From Microcella putealis (GTDB taxonomy: Bacteria > Actinomycetota > Actinomycetes > Actinomycetales > Microbacteriaceae), in NCBI RefSeq assembly GCF_004216575.1, contig NZ_SGWW01000004.1, positions 155,980-219,979 on the forward strand: DNA of 64,000 bases, given 5' to 3'. Both the position numbers and the translations under genes were made by a program. The stretch's first letter is position 1, and every line of letters begins with the position of its first letter. The notes beneath the pieces were generated by a model that was not told the DNA's origin, did no database searches, and worked only from the letters and a program-made list of their open reading frames with translations. Positions 9,004-15,883 of the stretch are shown here, one piece after another.

Positions 9004-9381
9004 ATGACGACCGATTCCCGTGGCCTCTCCCTCGACCAGGCGGAGGACGCTCTGCTGGACGCCATGCGCGGGAGCGACGTCGAGCGTCTCGCCGAGCTCC
9101 TCTTCCCCGAGCTCGCATTTTGCCTCCCCGACGGCGCAATCATTAGTCGAGACGATGATCTCGAAGCGCACCGCACGGGGACCACGCGCTTCACCTCAAT
9201 TACGGAACGCAGCCGCAGCACAATCGCCCACGCCGGCCGCGGGCGCACGCAGTCACTCGTCGACGTCGCGCTGATTGATCACGGGACGCCCATCGAGGCA
9301 ACGCTGCGGTATGAGCGCTACTGGTCGGTGATCGACGGTCGGTGGCAGGTGATCGCCGGAAGCGCATCCGTGGCCGACTAG
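9004..9381 (+). CDS. SnoaL/NTF2-like DUF4440-type protein
   Basis: A 125-residue cytoplasmic protein with the layout of DUF4440/NTF2-like folds. An N-terminal helix (DALLDAMRGSDVERLAELL) leads into a short strand ending LPDGAI. Alternating strands then end in RYERYWSVIDGRWQVIAGSAS, the usual last strand of the family. The start was set at the ATG preceded by a weak GAGAGG. It lies 64 bp after the kinase/aminotransferase fusion on the same strand and may be cotranscribed. Proteins of this fold are isomerases, hydratases or ligand binders, and no substrate can be assigned. Confidence 0.65.
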   Translation: MTTDSRGLSLDQAEDALLDAMRGSDVERLAELLFPELAFCLPDGAIISRDDDLEAHRTGTTRFTSITERSRSTIAHAGRGRTQSLVDVALIDHGTPIEATLRYERYWSVIDGRWQVIAGSASVAD

Positions 9382-9400
9382 TCGCGTCGGAAACCGGCCC

Positions 9401-10039
9401 CTAGCGTCGCGAGCGCAGCGCGCTGATGACGATCGCGATGCCCGCGACGACCACGAGGATCGGCCACACCGCCGCCGCCCCCACGCCGAGGCCCTCCGCC
9501 GAGAGGGCCACGATGACGGCGACGATCGCGAGCCCGATCGCGGGGAACCAGGCCCAGCGCTGCGCGCGCCCTCCCGGGGCGATCGCCAGCACCACGAAGG
9601 TGAGCGATGCGCCGACGAAGAAGACGATGCCGCCAGCCTGGTCGGTGAGAAGCCGGTCGGCGAGATCCGTCACCCCGAGGGTGACGAGCATCCCGGCCGG
9701 AATGATGGCCCACCAGCGCCGCTTACGGGTCGCCGCGACGGCCCAGAACCCGAGACTCGCGATCACGAGGAAGACGAGTTCCCGCCAGTTCGGGATGCTC
9801 CCCGACAGTTCCAGAAGCGATCGCACGCCGATCGCGGCCAGCACCGCGCCCGGAATCGCCGCCCACCACGAGCCGCGATCCGTCGCAAAGGCCACCCAAA
9901 ACACGGCGCTCGCGCCGAACTGGATACCGACCCACCAGAGCCCCAGGTCAGCGCCCTCGACGAAGAGGTCGATGAGCGCGAGTACGCCAGCGACGGCGAG
10001 GGCGATTCCGAGGGTGACGCGAACGGCGACGCTCGACAT
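9401..10039 (-). CDS. multi-pass membrane protein
   Basis: A 212-residue integral membrane protein with about seven hydrophobic segments separated by very short loops. Between several of them lies the repeated motif RxxWWAIPxG (for example DRGSWWAAIPGAVLAAIG and KRRWWAIIPAGMLVTLG), which suggests internal duplication of a two-helix unit. The ATG at 10039 follows a strong AGGAGG site. The open frame extends upstream but loses this character. The family resembles the uncharacterised repeated-helix proteins of actinobacteria, and no transport or enzymatic motif is seen. Confidence 0.7.
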   Translation of the reverse strand: MSSVAVRVTLGIALAVAGVLALIDLFVEGADLGLWWVGIQFGASAVFWVAFATDRGSWWAAIPGAVLAAIGVRSLLELSGSIPNWRELVFLVIASLGFWAVAATRKRRWWAIIPAGMLVTLGVTDLADRLLTDQAGGIVFFVGASLTFVVLAIAPGGRAQRWAWFPAIGLAIVAVIVALSAEGLGVGAAAVWPILVVVAGIAIVISALRSRR

Positions 10040-10148
10040 GGGGGCCTCCTGATCGGGAGAGGTCGACGCGGGCCACCGACCCCGGGCACTGCGCACCAGT
10101 GTGGCAGCCAGGCGCACAGACCGGCAGCAAACTATGTCCACGAACGCG

Positions 10149-10174
10149 AAAACCCCCGGTCAACCGGGGGTTTT
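10149..10174 (-). terminator. hairpin terminator, probably of tRNA-Ser before the insertion
   Basis: A perfect 12-bp inverted repeat AAAACCCCCGGT/ACCGGGGGTTTT with T runs on both strands. It directly adjoins the left copy of the tRNA-Ser 3' end. Before the insertion it would have followed the leftward tRNA-Ser gene, now 5.5 kb away. It lies upstream of the start of the membrane protein gene, so it is not that gene's terminator. Confidence 0.7.
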
Positions 10175-10175
10175 C

Positions 10176-10191
10176 ATGGCGGTGACGGTGG
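10176..10191. repeat. left 16-bp direct repeat (duplicated tRNA-Ser 3' end)
   Basis: ATGGCGGTGACGGTGG is identical to 15684-15699, where it forms the last bases (CCA end and part of the acceptor and T arms) of the tRNA-Ser gene. The two copies exactly bracket the inverted repeats of the insertion sequence, so this is read as a target-site duplication. Confidence 0.85.
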
Positions 10192-10218
10192 TGTCTAGTT
10201 TCAGGACATAGGAAACCC
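10192..10218 (+). repeat. left terminal inverted repeat of the IS481-like element
   Basis: It matches the reverse complement of 15657-15683 at 24 of 27 positions; the common core is TCAGGACATAGGAAACCC. A second related copy (TGTCTCACGACATAGGAAAC) follows directly at 10220-10239, which looks like a repeated transposase-binding site. Confidence 0.85.
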
Positions 10219-10259
10219 CTGTCTCACGACATAGGAAACTTCCCGGCACGCTCAACATC

Positions 10260-10333
10260 GTGTCGAAGGCCCGCCTGATCATCACCGCCGTCACCGTTCA
10301 AGGCCTGTCGCAGGCCGAGGCAGCACGCCGCTA
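10260..10333 (+). pseudogene. IS481-like transposase, 5' fragment
   Basis: The first 24 codons of the IS transposase, beginning with a GTG. It encodes SKARLIITAVTVQGLSQAEA and then ARRY, the first helix of the N-terminal helix-turn-helix. The frame is cut inside the Tyr codon by the inner transposon and resumes at 14510 with NASPGWVSKLIARW. It is not expected to make a functional protein. Confidence 0.88.
10328..10333. repeat. left 6-bp target duplication of the inner transposon
   Basis: CCGCTA directly before the transposon end TGTG is repeated at 14504-14509. Removing one copy with the transposon restores the IS transposase reading frame exactly. Confidence 0.85.
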
Positions 10334-10362
10334 TGTGACTTCGTCTGCTGAATGGCGGGGTT
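10334..10362 (+). repeat. left terminal inverted repeat of the inner transposon
   Basis: It begins TGTGACTTCGT and ends GGCGGGGTT, matching the reverse complement of the right end at 23 of 29 positions. A further GTGGCGGGGT follows about 18 bp inward, consistent with multiple transposase-binding sites at each end. Confidence 0.75.
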
Positions 10363-10384
10363 CTTCGGTCGCTTCGTGGCGGGG

Positions 10385-11203
10385 TCAGGTGACACCGATG
10401 ACCAGGGTGCTCTGTGCGGCTTCGATGACGTCGTTGGTGATGGTGTCGAGTTCGTTGATCTTCAGGACCCGCTGGATCTGGGGGAAGAGGCGTTCGAGGA
10501 GCCGGAAGTTGCCGCGGGTGATCCGTGCGATGGCTGCGATGGCTTGGGCGTCGGTGAAGTCGTCGGGGTCGAGGGTCTTGCCGAGGGATCGCCAGTGTCG
10601 CTCGAGGACGAACAGCAGTTCGTCTTGTCCCAGGGGCCGGTACTGGTGGGCGAAGCCGACTCGGCTGTAGAACTGGGGGTAGTGGCTGAACTGCTTCTCC
10701 AGGCCGGGCATGCCGATCAGGATCAGGGCGATGTCGTCGCGGTCGTAGCGATCGCGCAGCAGTTCCAGAGCGGCGGGACGCAGTCGTTCGGCCTCGTCGA
10801 CGATGATCAGCTCCACGCAGTTCCTGCCGTGTCGCCATCCCCAGGCCTCGGGAGTGGCCGTGCCGGGAGGTACGAGGTGCTGCTCGATGCACATGTTGGT
10901 GCGGGTGATGGCTTGGGTCAGCTCGTCCTTCAGGGTCCGCGGGGTGGTCAGCACGCTGGGGGTGTAGAGCACGGTGCGGCTCCGGTTCAAGGCGGCGTAG
11001 ATCTTGGCGTCGTTGTCGGAGCGCGGCCCCCAGTAGGTCAGCAGGTCATGAGCCTTCTCGTCGTGTGCGTAGCGGCGCGCGGAGAGTGTCTTTCCTACGC
11101 CGGCTGATCCGAAGCACAAACCGATGGTGTGCCCGCGGCGCACGGCGTCGGCGAACTCGGTGAAGCGGCGGTGCTCCTTGGTGACGATGAAGCGCTGGCT
11201 CAC
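10385..11203 (-). CDS. tniB: TniB-like transposon AAA ATPase
   Basis: A 272-residue ATPase that pairs with the DDE transposase and would help choose or activate the target, as TniB, MuB and TnsC do. Walker A is GSAGVGKT at residues 32-39. Walker B is ELIIVDEAERL with D136/E137, and a sensor-like IGMPGLEKQF follows. The start was set at the GTG at 11203, which overlaps the transposase stop as GTGA and is preceded by AGGAGG; the longer open frame upstream is a shadow of the transposase gene. It is the last gene of the leftward resolvase-transposase-ATPase set. Confidence 0.85.
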   Translation of the reverse strand: MSQRFIVTKEHRRFTEFADAVRRGHTIGLCFGSAGVGKTLSARRYAHDEKAHDLLTYWGPRSDNDAKIYAALNRSRTVLYTPSVLTTPRTLKDELTQAITRTNMCIEQHLVPPGTATPEAWGWRHGRNCVELIIVDEAERLRPAALELLRDRYDRDDIALILIGMPGLEKQFSHYPQFYSRVGFAHQYRPLGQDELLFVLERHWRSLGKTLDPDDFTDAQAIAAIARITRGNFRLLERLFPQIQRVLKINELDTITNDVIEAAQSTLVIGVT

Positions 11204-12597
11204 CTGAGGTCCTCCTTGTAGATCTTCAACGCCGACCTCGGCGCCGGAGCCGGTGCTTCGGTGATCCGTGGCGTCTCGGTAGGTGCGGCCACGAGGGCGA
11301 TGCGTTCGTTGATGCCGGCTCGCAGCGCCCGGCGGCGGGCGTTGCGCGCGGCCTGGATCTCCTTGAGGCTGACCTTCTGGTCGTGGTGCTCTTGGTTGAC
11401 GGCCTTGCAGACGAATTCGTCGTGATCGAAGACGCGGATCTCGGTGATGTCGCGGGGGTCGTAGCGGATCACGACCGAGCGTCCGACGTAGCCGGCCAGA
11501 GTTGGCGAGACGTAGCGCAGGCCCTGGAAGCGGATGCCATCGCGGCGCACGACGCGGGTCTTGGCGACGGTCAACAGCAGTCTGTCGAGGTCTTCCAGGC
11601 TCTCGGGCATTCGGGGCAGCCAGCCATCGGCGATCCACGCGCTGCGCGGGGAAGTTCCGAGCTCGCTGTGCGTGCGGTCGTTGTAGGTGGCCACGAACGC
11701 CTCCAGGGCGCTATCGAGGGCGGCCAGGGACAGTTTCGGTGTCGGCCAGGGGTGCCCTTCGGTGATGTGTCCGGGCAGGGTGGCGAGTAGCTCGGTGTTG
11801 ATGGTGCCGAAGAACCGCTCGATCTTGCCCCGTCCCTGGGGTCGGGCGACGGTGGAGTGGATCAGTCGGATGTGGAGGTCGACGGCGGTGTGGGCGAGCT
11901 GGTCACTGGTGAAGTCGCTGCCGTGGTCGACGTAGAGCACGTCGGGCAGGCCGCACATCGGCCAGGCCGGGTCGGTCTTGTGCCAGATCGCTTGGCGCAG
12001 CGCCAGGGCGGTGTTCATCGCCGACGGTGCGCCCAGGAAGACTGTGTAGCCGCAGACCGCCCGGGAGCAGTCGTCGAGGATCGTTGTCAGCCATGGCCGT
12101 GCGGGCTTGCCGTCGGTGCCCACCACCAGGATGTCGAGCATGGTGTGATCGGATTGCCACATCGCGTTGGGCAGCTCTGCTTGCCGGCGTAGCACCAGCT
12201 CGTGCTTGTCGCGGTAGGACGCTGCGCCCTCCAGGGCGAGGGTGACCATGCCGGGATCCAGGGTCCGCACGATGTCCCACACCACCGAGTAGGAGGGGAC
12301 CGGCCATCTCCGGGCGGCGCAGATGCCGGTGACTTTGCGGTGGATGGTGGCGATGGCCGGCCGCGGCTTGCTCAGTGCCAGGCCCTCGATCAGGTGGACG
12401 AGGTCGGGCGGAAGGCGGCGGGAGCCGGTGTCCGCTCGCGAGGCTGTCTCCAGTCCGGCGTAGCCGTCGGCGCGGTAGCGGGCGTGCCAGCGCTCCAGGG
12501 TCCGCAGCCCAACATCGGTCTCGCGAGCTAAGCGCGCGAGGGGCACCTGGTCCTCGACGTGGAGCCTGAGGATTCGCCACCGCGCTCGAGCGTCCAC
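11200..12597 (-). CDS. tniA: Mu/TniA-type DDE transposase
   Basis: A 465-residue transposase of the TniA/TnsB/Mu group. An N-terminal helix-turn-helix region (RLARETDVGLRTLERW) precedes an rve integrase core. The catalytic residues are D150 (MWQSDHTM), D224 (YVDHGSDF) and E260 (RGKIERFFGTIN), with 35 residues between the last two. A C-terminal beta domain (FQGLRYVSPTLAGYVGR) follows. The GTG at 12597 was chosen because it lies just after the resolvase stop; the frame upstream is a resolvase shadow. It is coupled to tniB by a GTGA overlap and is intact, so the element may still be mobile. Confidence 0.87.
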   Translation of the reverse strand: MDARARWRILRLHVEDQVPLARLARETDVGLRTLERWHARYRADGYAGLETASRADTGSRRLPPDLVHLIEGLALSKPRPAIATIHRKVTGICAARRWPVPSYSVVWDIVRTLDPGMVTLALEGAASYRDKHELVLRRQAELPNAMWQSDHTMLDILVVGTDGKPARPWLTTILDDCSRAVCGYTVFLGAPSAMNTALALRQAIWHKTDPAWPMCGLPDVLYVDHGSDFTSDQLAHTAVDLHIRLIHSTVARPQGRGKIERFFGTINTELLATLPGHITEGHPWPTPKLSLAALDSALEAFVATYNDRTHSELGTSPRSAWIADGWLPRMPESLEDLDRLLLTVAKTRVVRRDGIRFQGLRYVSPTLAGYVGRSVVIRYDPRDITEIRVFDHDEFVCKAVNQEHHDQKVSLKEIQAARNARRRALRAGINERIALVAAPTETPRITEAPAPAPRSALKIYKEDLR

Positions 12598-12604
12598 GAC
12601 GCAC

Positions 12605-13201
12605 CTACTGCAAGGCGTTCTCGCGCCCGCGCTCGGCGCGCTGAAGGGCGCGGTAGACCGTCGAGCGGCCCACGCTGAACAGCTCGGCCAGCTCGCCCAC
12701 AGTGTGCTCGTCGGCGGCATGTAGCTGGACGAGGTGAGCTTCTTGCCGGGGGGTGAGTTTCGGTGACTTCCCGCGCAGCCGGCCCTTGGCCTTGGCGACC
12801 TTCATCCCCTCGCGGGTGCGGGCACGGATGAGGTCGGCTTCGAATTCGGCGACCATCGCCAGCACGTTGAACAACAGTTTCCCCATCGGGTCGGTCGGGT
12901 CGTACACCGATCCGGCGATGCTCAGCTTCACTTCCCGCGCCGCGAGGTCGTCGGCGATCTGGTGGGCATCACGGACCGAACGCGCCAGCCGATCGAGCTT
13001 GGTGACCACGAATGTATCGCCGTCCCGACACGCTGCCAGCGCCTGCTGCAGGCCCTCACGGTCGGCGTTGCGGCCCGTGAGCCCGTGATCGACGTAGATG
13101 CGCTTGGGATCGACGCCGAACGCCGCGAGTCCGTCACGCTGCGCGGTCAGGTCCTGCTCGTCGGTGGAGACTCGGGCATAGCCGACCTTCAAGGGGGACA
13201 T
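12605..13201 (-). CDS. serine resolvase (Tn3/Tn552 resolvase family)
   Basis: A 198-residue serine recombinase with nucleophile S12 in YARVSTDEQ. The catalytic arginine region is TKLDRLARSVRDA, and the long E-helix (LLFNVLAMVAEFEADLIRARTREG) is present. A C-terminal helix-turn-helix (TVGELAELFSVGRSTVYRAL) binds the res site. It would resolve cointegrates formed by TniA/TniB transposition. The ATG is followed by the usual small basic start (MSPLKVGYARVS). It is divergent from cmtR across a 190-bp gap holding candidate res repeats. Confidence 0.9.
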   Translation of the reverse strand: MSPLKVGYARVSTDEQDLTAQRDGLAAFGVDPKRIYVDHGLTGRNADREGLQQALAACRDGDTFVVTKLDRLARSVRDAHQIADDLAAREVKLSIAGSVYDPTDPMGKLLFNVLAMVAEFEADLIRARTREGMKVAKAKGRLRGKSPKLTPRQEAHLVQLHAADEHTVGELAELFSVGRSTVYRALQRAERGRENALQ

Positions 13202-13228
13202 GCTCCCCAGTGTGTCATATAGCCTCCC

Positions 13229-13319
13229 TTCACCGGACAGTTCACCGGACGGGTCTTACGGGACAGCCCGCCAGGCGTGCCGTCGTTCCTCTCGATAAGT
13301 AGCGGTGGTGTCCGGTGAG
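13229..13319. promoter_or_regulatory. candidate res site of the resolvase
   Basis: Upstream of the resolvase gene, TTCACCGGAC occurs at 13229-13238 and 13241-13250, and its near complement GTCCGGTGAG lies at 13310-13319. Resolvases of this family usually act on paired inverted motifs just upstream of their own gene. The assignment rests on position and repeats only. Confidence 0.4.
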
Positions 13320-13357
13320 GGTTCCCCTTACGGGCATGCGATCTGGGCTGACGCCTG

Positions 13358-13371
13358 TGAACTAGTGTTCA
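13358..13371. promoter_or_regulatory. candidate CmtR operator
   Basis: The perfect palindrome TGAAC-TAGT-GTTCA lies 24 bp before the cmtR start. A TATAGT hexamer at 13382-13387 could be the -10 box, followed by more GTTCA half-sites. An ArsR-type repressor bound here would block cmtR-cadD transcription until metal is sensed. Confidence 0.55.
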
Positions 13372-13394
13372 GTGCGCGCTGTATAGTTCAGTTC

Positions 13395-13754
13395 ATGCTG
13401 ACTATTACTTCGCGTCTCGACGTGATGAACCGCCTGGGTCGCGCACTGGCCGACCCCACTCGATCCCGGATCATCTTGACCCTGCTCGACCATCCCGCTT
13501 ACCCGGCGGAACTGGCCCGAGATCTGGACCTGACACGCCCGAACGTGTCCAACCACCTGGCATGCCTGCGCGATTGCGGGATCGTCGTCTCCGAGCCCGA
13601 GGGTCGTCGGACACGATATGAGATCGCCGATTCGCACCTGGCGCAGGCGCTGACGGCACTGGTCGATGCCACCCTGGCAGTGGACGAAGACGCCCCGTGC
13701 ATCGATCCCGCCTGCTCGCTTCCCGGATGCGACGCAGCTGGGGAGGGCGCATGA
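13395..13754 (+). CDS. cmtR: cadmium/lead-sensing ArsR-family repressor
   Basis: A 119-residue winged-helix repressor whose sequence follows mycobacterial CmtR: LGRALADPTR, then the recognition helix TRPNVSNHLACLRDCG. C57, C61 and C102 occupy the positions known to bind Cd/Pb in CmtR. Two extra Cys residues (107, 112) extend a Cys-rich tail. The ATG at 13395 was chosen over upstream codons in the same frame because homology begins there. Its stop overlaps the cadD start (ATGA), so sensor and exporter are coupled. It should release its operator when Cd(II) or Pb(II) binds. Confidence 0.88.
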   Translation: MLTITSRLDVMNRLGRALADPTRSRIILTLLDHPAYPAELARDLDLTRPNVSNHLACLRDCGIVVSEPEGRRTRYEIADSHLAQALTALVDATLAVDEDAPCIDPACSLPGCDAAGEGA

Positions 13755-14353
13755 TCCTCACCTCGGTCTTGCAGGCGATGGGCCTGTTCGCAGCGACCAA
13801 CATCGACGACATCATCGTGCTCTCCCTCTTCTTCGCGCGAGGGGCAGGCCAGCGCGGCACTACCGCCCGCATTCTGGCCGGCCAGTACCTCGGATTCGCC
13901 GGCATCCTCGGTGCCGCGGTCCTGGTGACCATCGGTGCCGGAGCATTCCTGCCCTCGGCAGCCATCCCGTACTTCGGTCTCATCCCTCTGGGCCTCGGCC
14001 TCTGGGCCGCATGGCAGGCCTGGCGCGGAGACGATGACGACGATGACGACGAGGCCAAGGTTGCCGGCAAGAAGGTCGGCGTGTGGACAGTCGCAGGCGT
14101 CACCCTTGCCAACGGCGGCGACAACATCGGCGTCTACACCCCTGTCTTCCTCAGCGTGGAACCTCTCGCAGTAGTCGCCTACTGCATCGTCTTCCTCGCG
14201 CTCGTCGCGGTCCTGGTGGCCCTGGCAAAGTTCGTCGCCACCCGCCCCCCGATCGCCGAAGTGCTCGAACGCTGGGAGCACATCCTCTTCCCCATCGTTC
14301 TCATCGGCCTCGGCATCGTGATCCTCGTCAGCGGCGGAGCCTTCGGACTCTGA
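13751..14353 (+). CDS. cadD: CadD-family cadmium resistance transporter
   Basis: A 200-residue membrane protein with about five or six helices in the LysE-like CadD pattern. FAATNIDDIIVLSLFFARG near the N-terminus carries the acidic pair typical of the family. A second conserved block is VTLANGGDNIGVYTPVF. Between the two halves is a cytoplasmic loop with seven consecutive Asp residues (GDDDDDDDEAKV), which could collect metal ions. It would export Cd(II), and possibly Zn(II), under CmtR control. The start codon overlaps the cmtR stop. It is followed by the transposon right end. Confidence 0.87.
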   Translation: MILTSVLQAMGLFAATNIDDIIVLSLFFARGAGQRGTTARILAGQYLGFAGILGAAVLVTIGAGAFLPSAAIPYFGLIPLGLGLWAAWQAWRGDDDDDDDEAKVAGKKVGVWTVAGVTLANGGDNIGVYTPVFLSVEPLAVVAYCIVFLALVAVLVALAKFVATRPPIAEVLERWEHILFPIVLIGLGIVILVSGGAFGL

Positions 14354-14474
14354 CGTAGCGGCAGCGATCCAAACGGCCCCGACCGGGCGCACCCCTCTCG
14401 GTTCAGACCGCGACACCTACCTGCAGCCAGTCCTGTGTGATCGCGGCAACAAGACCGCCACGGAGCGCTGCAAA

Positions 14475-14503
14475 AACCCCGCCACCAAGCGAACGAAGCC
14501 ACA
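14475..14503 (-). repeat. right terminal inverted repeat of the inner transposon
   Basis: Read on the minus strand it begins TGTGGCTTCGTTCG and matches the left end at 23 of 29 positions. A further GTGGCGG copy lies inward at about 14457-14463. It is followed at once by the CCGCTA duplication. Confidence 0.75.
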
Positions 14504-14509
14504 CCGCTA
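14504..14509. repeat. right 6-bp target duplication of the inner transposon
   Basis: A second copy of CCGCTA. The IS transposase frame resumes with the base after it. Confidence 0.85.
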
Positions 14510-15650
14510 CAACGCCTCACCCGGATGGGTCTCGAAACTCATCGCCCGCTGGCGAATCGAAGGCGACGCCGCCTTAGAACCCCGCTCCCGGAAACCGCAC
14601 TCGACCCCGAACGCGATCGACCCCGCCACGGTCGAGCTCATCGTGGCCCTGCGACGCGAGCTGACCGAGAAAGGCCTTGATGCCGGCGCCCACACCATCC
14701 GCTGGCACCTTGAACACCACCACGGCATCCACGTCTCACCGGCAACGATCTGGCGCACCCTGAACCGGCAGCAGCTCATCACCCCGGAACCGAAAAAGCG
14801 CCCGAAGTCGTCCTACATCCGCTTTGAAGCATCCCTGCCCAACGAGTGCTGGCAGTCAGACTTCACCCACTACCGCCTCGCAGGCGGCCAAGACACGCAA
14901 ATTCTGACCTGGCTAGACGACTGCACCCGCTACACGATCTCCCTCACCGCCCACCAGGCAGTCACCACCCCGATCGTCGTTGCAACCTTCCGCGACGCCT
15001 GCGCCACGCACGGTGAACCCGCATCAACGCTGACCGATAACGGCATGGTCTTCACCGTCAAACACTCCGGATTCGGGCGCCGCGGCGGCCGGAACGCCTT
15101 CGAAACAGAACTCCGTAACCGCAGCATCGTGCAGAAAAACGGCTCCCCCTCGCACCCCCAAACCCAAGGCAAAGTCGAACGGTTCCAACAAACACTGAAG
15201 AACTGGCTCCGCGCAAAAACTGCCCAGCCCGAAACGGTCGACGAGCTGCAGCAGCTGCTCGACGAGTTCGCCGACGAATACAACCACCACCGCCCCCACC
15301 GGTCGCTGCCGCACCACGCAACACCCGCCGCCCGCTACGAAGCACTCCCCAAAGCCGCACCCACCACCGGCATCAGAGACCGCGACAACCACACCCGGAT
15401 CCGGCACGACAAAGTCGACAAAACCGGCTGCATCACCCTGCGCATCGCCAGCCGAATGCACCACATCGGCATCAGCCGAACCTACGCAGGAACCCACGTC
15501 CTCGTACTCGTCAACGACCTCGACGTCACCATCATCAACGCCGCCACCGGAGAACTACTCCGCGAACTCACCATCGACACCAGCCGCGACTATCAACCCA
15601 CCGGCCGACCCAAAGGCCCCCAAAAACGCAGGAAACCCCCGAACCAATAG
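14510..15650 (+). pseudogene. IS481-like transposase, 3' fragment
   Basis: About 380 codons making up the rest of the IS transposase. It opens with the second half of the helix-turn-helix (NASPGWVSKLIARWRIEG). The rve core follows: the first Asp in CWQSDFTHY, the second in TLTDNGMVF and the Glu in QGKVERFQQTL, and then a C-terminal domain. Joined to 10260-10333 it gives an intact 404-residue frame. The fragment keeps all catalytic residues, and internal starts such as the GTG at 14643 exist, but it lacks the complete DNA-binding domain. Confidence 0.88.
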
Positions 15651-15664
15651 GTTCGAGGGTTTCC
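15631..15664. terminator. hairpin at the end of the IS transposase
   Basis: GGAAACCCCCGAACC and GGTTCGAGGGTTTCC pair with one mismatch around the transposase stop codon. The hairpin overlaps the inner edge of the right inverted repeat. It could end transposase transcription and also tRNA-Ser transcription coming from the right. Confidence 0.5.
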
Positions 15665-15683
15665 TATGTCCTGAGACAGGACA
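15657..15683 (-). repeat. right terminal inverted repeat of the IS481-like element
   Basis: Read on the minus strand it begins TGTCCTGTCTCAGGACATAG and matches the left end at 24 of 27 positions. It abuts the tRNA-Ser CCA end directly. Confidence 0.85.
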
Positions 15684-15699
15684 ATGGCGGTGACGGTGG
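15684..15699. repeat. right 16-bp direct repeat (native tRNA-Ser 3' end)
   Basis: The native copy of ATGGCGGTGACGGTGG inside the tRNA-Ser gene; the other copy is at 10176-10191. Confidence 0.85.
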
Positions 15700-15775
15700 G
15701 ATTTGAACCCACGGTAGGGGGTTACCCTACACAACTTTTCGAGAGTTGCACCTTCGGCCGCTCGGACACGTCACC
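15685..15775 (-). tRNA. tRNA-Ser(CGA)
   Basis: A 91-nt gene with a long variable arm. The acceptor pairs GGTGACG with CGTCACC, and the anticodon loop CTCGAAA gives anticodon CGA (codon UCG). The T arm is GGGTTCAAATCCC. The CCA end is encoded and is the exact point where the insertion sequence begins, so the tRNA remains complete despite the insertion. Confidence 0.93.
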
Positions 15776-15883
15776 GCGGACGAGTGTAGTACAGCCACGC
15801 GGCTGGGTCGAAACGGGCGAGGAAGGCGCGAGGGCAGCATCCGCGGCCCGCCGCGCGCAGCGCCCGTCGCTACGATGCGACCT

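Larger units (their letters stand above)
10334..14503. mobile_element. Tn5053/Tn552-like cadmium-resistance transposon
   Basis: A 4170-bp element with imperfect inverted repeats (23 of 29 positions), starting TGTG and ending CACA, flanked by CCGCTA duplications. It carries on the minus strand a resolvase, a DDE(35) transposase and an AAA partner, the gene set of the Tn5053/Tn402 and Tn552 transposons. On the plus strand it carries a cmtR-cadD metal module. The 6-bp duplication is closer to the 6-7 bp known for Tn552 than to the 5 bp of Tn5053. Confidence 0.85.
10192..15683 (+). mobile_element. IS481-like insertion sequence, interrupted by a transposon
   Basis: The element is bounded by imperfect 27-bp terminal inverted repeats that start TGTC and end GACA, as in the IS481 family. 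It carries one DDE transposase gene on the plus strand, split at 10333/14510 by the nested cadmium transposon. Removing the inner transposon and one copy of its 6-bp duplication restores an element of about 1316 bp with an uninterrupted 404-codon transposase frame. It sits against the 3' end of tRNA-Ser(CGA). Confidence 0.88.

Noticed and set aside
6747..9248. An 833-codon open frame on the minus strand opposite the kinase/aminotransferase gene
   Set aside because: It is a GC-rich shadow with no motifs, full of Arg, Gly and Val, while the plus strand encodes clear enzyme motifs.
10176..15699. A tyrosine-integrase genomic island inserted at a tRNA attachment site
   Set aside because: The 16-bp repeats at a tRNA 3' end resemble att sites, but no tyrosine integrase is encoded, and the repeats abut IS inverted ends exactly.
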